Assembly: GCF_001562275.1 (NCBI RefSeq)
Contig: NZ_CP014304.1
Location: 186,001-250,000, forward strand
DNA length: 64,000 nt
Direction of reading: 5' to 3'
From: Hymenobacter sp. PAMC 26628
GTDB taxonomy: Bacteria; Bacteroidota; Bacteroidia; Cytophagales; Hymenobacteraceae
The translations under genes and the position numbers were made by a program. The notes under the pieces are model-generated. The model did no database searches. It saw nothing but the letters and a program-made list of their open reading frames with translations, and was not told the origin of the DNA. Below, one piece after another: positions 60,998 through 64,000 of this stretch (the first letter of the stretch is position 1; the number at the start of each line of letters is the position of its first letter).

Positions 60998-61606
60998 TTA
61001 GCGGCGGGTGTTGGTCTCGTTGGGTGGGTAGGTGCCCAGGATGCCGGTCACGATGCGCGTGGCCTCGTCCTGCGAGATGTTGTTCTGGTTGAGGGCGGCC
61101 ATGCCGGTACCGCGCCAGGCCAGCTCCTTGCGGCGGGCGTCCACGATGTCGATGATGACGGTGCCGGCTTTGTACTGCGTCACGGGTGCGTAGCCGCGGC
61201 CGTAGCCGCCGTACCCGTACCCGTAGCCATAGGGGTAGCCTAGCCCGTTGTAGTAGGGCGACGTTTGCTGCTGGTTCTCCACGCGGGCGCTGTAGGCCAC
61301 GAACACGTCGGGGGCCTGGCCCTGCGCCACTTCGGTCAAGCCCTTGGCGGTCAAATCGGCCGCCACGGCTGCGCGAATGCGCTGGTCAACAAACGACTCG
61401 TAGCCCTTGGCGGGGCCCCCCTGGGTATCGGCCTGCTGCTTGGGGTACCAAGACCAGGTTTTGTAGGCGCTGAAGTTGACGGCGTGGTCAAAGTCATTGG
61501 ACACGCCCACGTGCGACGTGGTGCAGGCGGCGGTGCCCAGGAGCAGCGCCAAACCCGTGGCAACCAAAGCTACCGGGCGGGCAAAAAAGCGGGAATTGGG
61601 TTTCAT
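60998..61606 (-). CDS. DUF4136 lipoprotein
   Basis: 202 residues. The signal MKPNSRFFARPVALVATGLA ends in a lipobox LLLGTAAC. The mature domain matches DUF4136: VGVSNDFDHAVNFSAYKTWSW at the N-terminus and AGTVIIDIVDARRKELAWRG near the end, with VTGILGTYPP at the C-terminus. A Tyr/Gly-rich insert (YPYGYGYGYGGYGRGY) is unusual and probably surface-exposed. Function unknown; the family comprises periplasmic-facing lipoproteins. Confidence 0.88.
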   Translation of the reverse strand: MKPNSRFFARPVALVATGLALLLGTAACTTSHVGVSNDFDHAVNFSAYKTWSWYPKQQADTQGGPAKGYESFVDQRIRAAVAADLTAKGLTEVAQGQAPDVFVAYSARVENQQQTSPYYNGLGYPYGYGYGYGGYGRGYAPVTQYKAGTVIIDIVDARRKELAWRGTGMAALNQNNISQDEATRIVTGILGTYPPNETNTRR

Positions 61607-62001
61607 AACAAGGGAAGAAAAAGTGGGGCGCCGGTTTGCCCGGCGGGGCGCCGCAGCGGTGCTTGCGTGCTGAGTAGTTAACGAAAAACTGGGGCCCCGC
61701 GTTCCGATTTGGTGCAGGCTTCTCGACGGCTGGGAAGTGCTAATCGCCAGCGGCTTGCTGCGCAACGACGAAAGCCCGGCCCTAGTATTGGCCGGCCGGC
61801 TGAGGACCCACGAACTGCCCAAAATGACGGTGCGCCCGGGGCCCTGGCTACCTAAGCCTGCCCATCATTATGCCCAACGATAAGCTTTAGTAGAATAATG
61901 ATGGTTTGATGGGCTTAATGGACAAAATCAAATGGATTAATCCTAAATTTCTTCTATCTTTCCAACTTCTTAATCACCCTATCTTTTTAATCTTTATCTC
62001 C
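61607..62001. other. Divergent intergenic region with a possible gene remnant
   Basis: No full gene is supported. About 61685-61880 is GC-rich and open on the plus strand (e.g. LLDGWEVLIASGLLRNDESP), ending at TAA, without a plausible start, so it may be a decayed fragment or chance. From about 61880 to 62001 the DNA is AT-rich and probably carries the promoter and leader of the downstream lipoprotein gene. Confidence 0.35.
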
Positions 62002-62310
62002 ATGTCAAAAGTTTTATCCCTTTTATTAGTGGCTGCCGCGTTGGCTTCCTGCACCGCCGCCCGCGACGAGCGCCTGCGCACGACCAATGCCAGCCGCACC
62101 CCGCAGCCCCACACCACCATCGTGGACTGCCCCGTGTACGACGGCATGACCAAAACCTCGGCCGTGCTGGCGCAGTCGCCCACCGGCACCGAGGTGCAAG
62201 TCACCGACACCATCAGCGCCTACTTCGTGAAGGTGCGCCTCGACAAAGATGGCAAAACCACCACCGGCTACATGGACCGCCGCTGCTTCGGCGCGCGTGG
62301 CGACAAGTAG
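62002..62310 (+). CDS. Small lipoprotein, possible SH3-like fold
   Basis: 102 residues. The signal MSKVLSLLLVAAALASC ends with a lipobox Cys at 17. The mature part has TIVDCPVYDGMTKTSAVLAQ and TEVQVTDTISAYFVKVRL and ends YMDRRCFGARGDK, reminiscent of bacterial SH3-like domains that bind cell wall. Two cysteines may form a disulfide. An AT-rich leader precedes the ATG. Specific function unknown. Confidence 0.7.
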   Translation: MSKVLSLLLVAAALASCTAARDERLRTTNASRTPQPHTTIVDCPVYDGMTKTSAVLAQSPTGTEVQVTDTISAYFVKVRLDKDGKTTTGYMDRRCFGARGDK

Positions 62311-62318
62311 GTTTTGGT

Positions 62319-62460
62319 TCTAGTTGTTGGTTGCTCGTTGTTAGTTGTTCGGTTAATGGGGCCCTATTTGCACCTCGTACCTAATATAAAAAGGGCCGCT
62401 TCCATATTGGAAGCGGCCCTTTTTCCTAACAACTGACAACGAGCAACCGACAACTAAAAA
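62319..62460. repeat. GTTG/CAAC inverted repeat flanking a terminator
   Basis: CTAGTTGTTGGTTGCTCGTT (from about 62322) and, inverted, AACGAGCAACCGACAACT (to about 62456) form imperfect arms of about 30 bases around a perfect hairpin. The same word set appears at 57285, 55420 and in the E1 linker. Confidence 0.7.
62388..62424. terminator. Bidirectional terminator, lipoprotein / gcvP
   Basis: Perfect 16-bp stem AAAAAGGGCCGCTTCC / GGAAGCGGCCCTTTTT with loop ATATT, between two convergent genes. Confidence 0.9.

Positions 62461-64000
<1,540 letters not shown>

Noticed and set aside
61685..61880. A plus-strand coding gene between the two lipoprotein genes
   Set aside because: There is no plausible start codon or ribosome site and the length is about 65 codons; kept only as a possible remnant.

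Overview
The window is high-GC bacterial DNA and looks like a Bacteroidota chromosome of the Cytophagales type, most probably Hymenobacter or a close relative. The evidence is a SusC/SusD outer-membrane pair, a single-chain glycine dehydrogenase GcvP, RimO, bacillithiol genes (BshC, YtxJ), a fused E1 alpha/beta dehydrogenase, a few promoter-like TAnnTTTG boxes, and many insertion sequences of families common in that genus. No rRNA, tRNA or CRISPR array was seen. The genus is an inference from gene content, not from a search.

Layout. 1-209: 3' end of mnmD. 210-3060: a pile-up of three insertion sequences (IS630 type, an IS5-family element of ISL2 type, and a truncated IS5). 3063-23761: a deoxy-sugar catabolic block. 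On the minus strand are lutABC (lactate oxidation), rhaB (kinase), rhaI (isomerase), a GntR-type regulator and rhaT (transporter). On the plus strand, divergently, are rhaEW (rhamnulose-1-phosphate aldolase/lactaldehyde dehydrogenase), susC, susD and two GH78 alpha-L-rhamnosidases. The parts fit one pathway: rhamnosides are cleaved by GH78 and taken up by SusCD/RhaT. RhaI and RhaB convert L-rhamnose to rhamnulose-1-phosphate, RhaEW makes dihydroxyacetone phosphate plus lactaldehyde and then lactate, and LutABC oxidises L-lactate to pyruvate.

23.8-33.5 kb: a mobile and degraded zone. It has an IS630 remnant, a HigBA toxin-antitoxin pair, a DUF885 gene broken by an IS110 element (with a candidate bridge RNA) and by frameshifts, an IS3 element carrying an IS630 insertion, a MazEF pair, and an IS5-family element next to a 37-bp remnant of the same IS end found at 2.2 kb.

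33.5-64 kb: mostly housekeeping and envelope genes. These are a zinc-ribbon/DUF2157/GDYXXLXY trio, exbD-tonB, 5-formyl-THF cyclo-ligase, a Yip1-like membrane protein, bshC, rimO, a Uma2-like protein, pheS, three related small secreted proteins, an M16 peptidase, fused E1, a large glutaminase-A-like protein, an orphan barstar, an ABC transporter pseudogene, a chimeric M28/hydrolase pseudogene, ytxJ, an NMT1/THI5-like protein, osmC, a barrel-like protein, lipA, two lipoproteins and the 3' part of gcvP.

Non-coding structure is rich. A five-member palindromic repeat family sits mainly between convergent genes. A perfect 55-bp inverted repeat contains both the start of bshC and the stop of rimO. 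A GTTG/CAAC-rich inverted repeat seen in intergenic DNA also forms the linker of the fused E1 gene. Several transposases are split exactly at runs of six to eight A.
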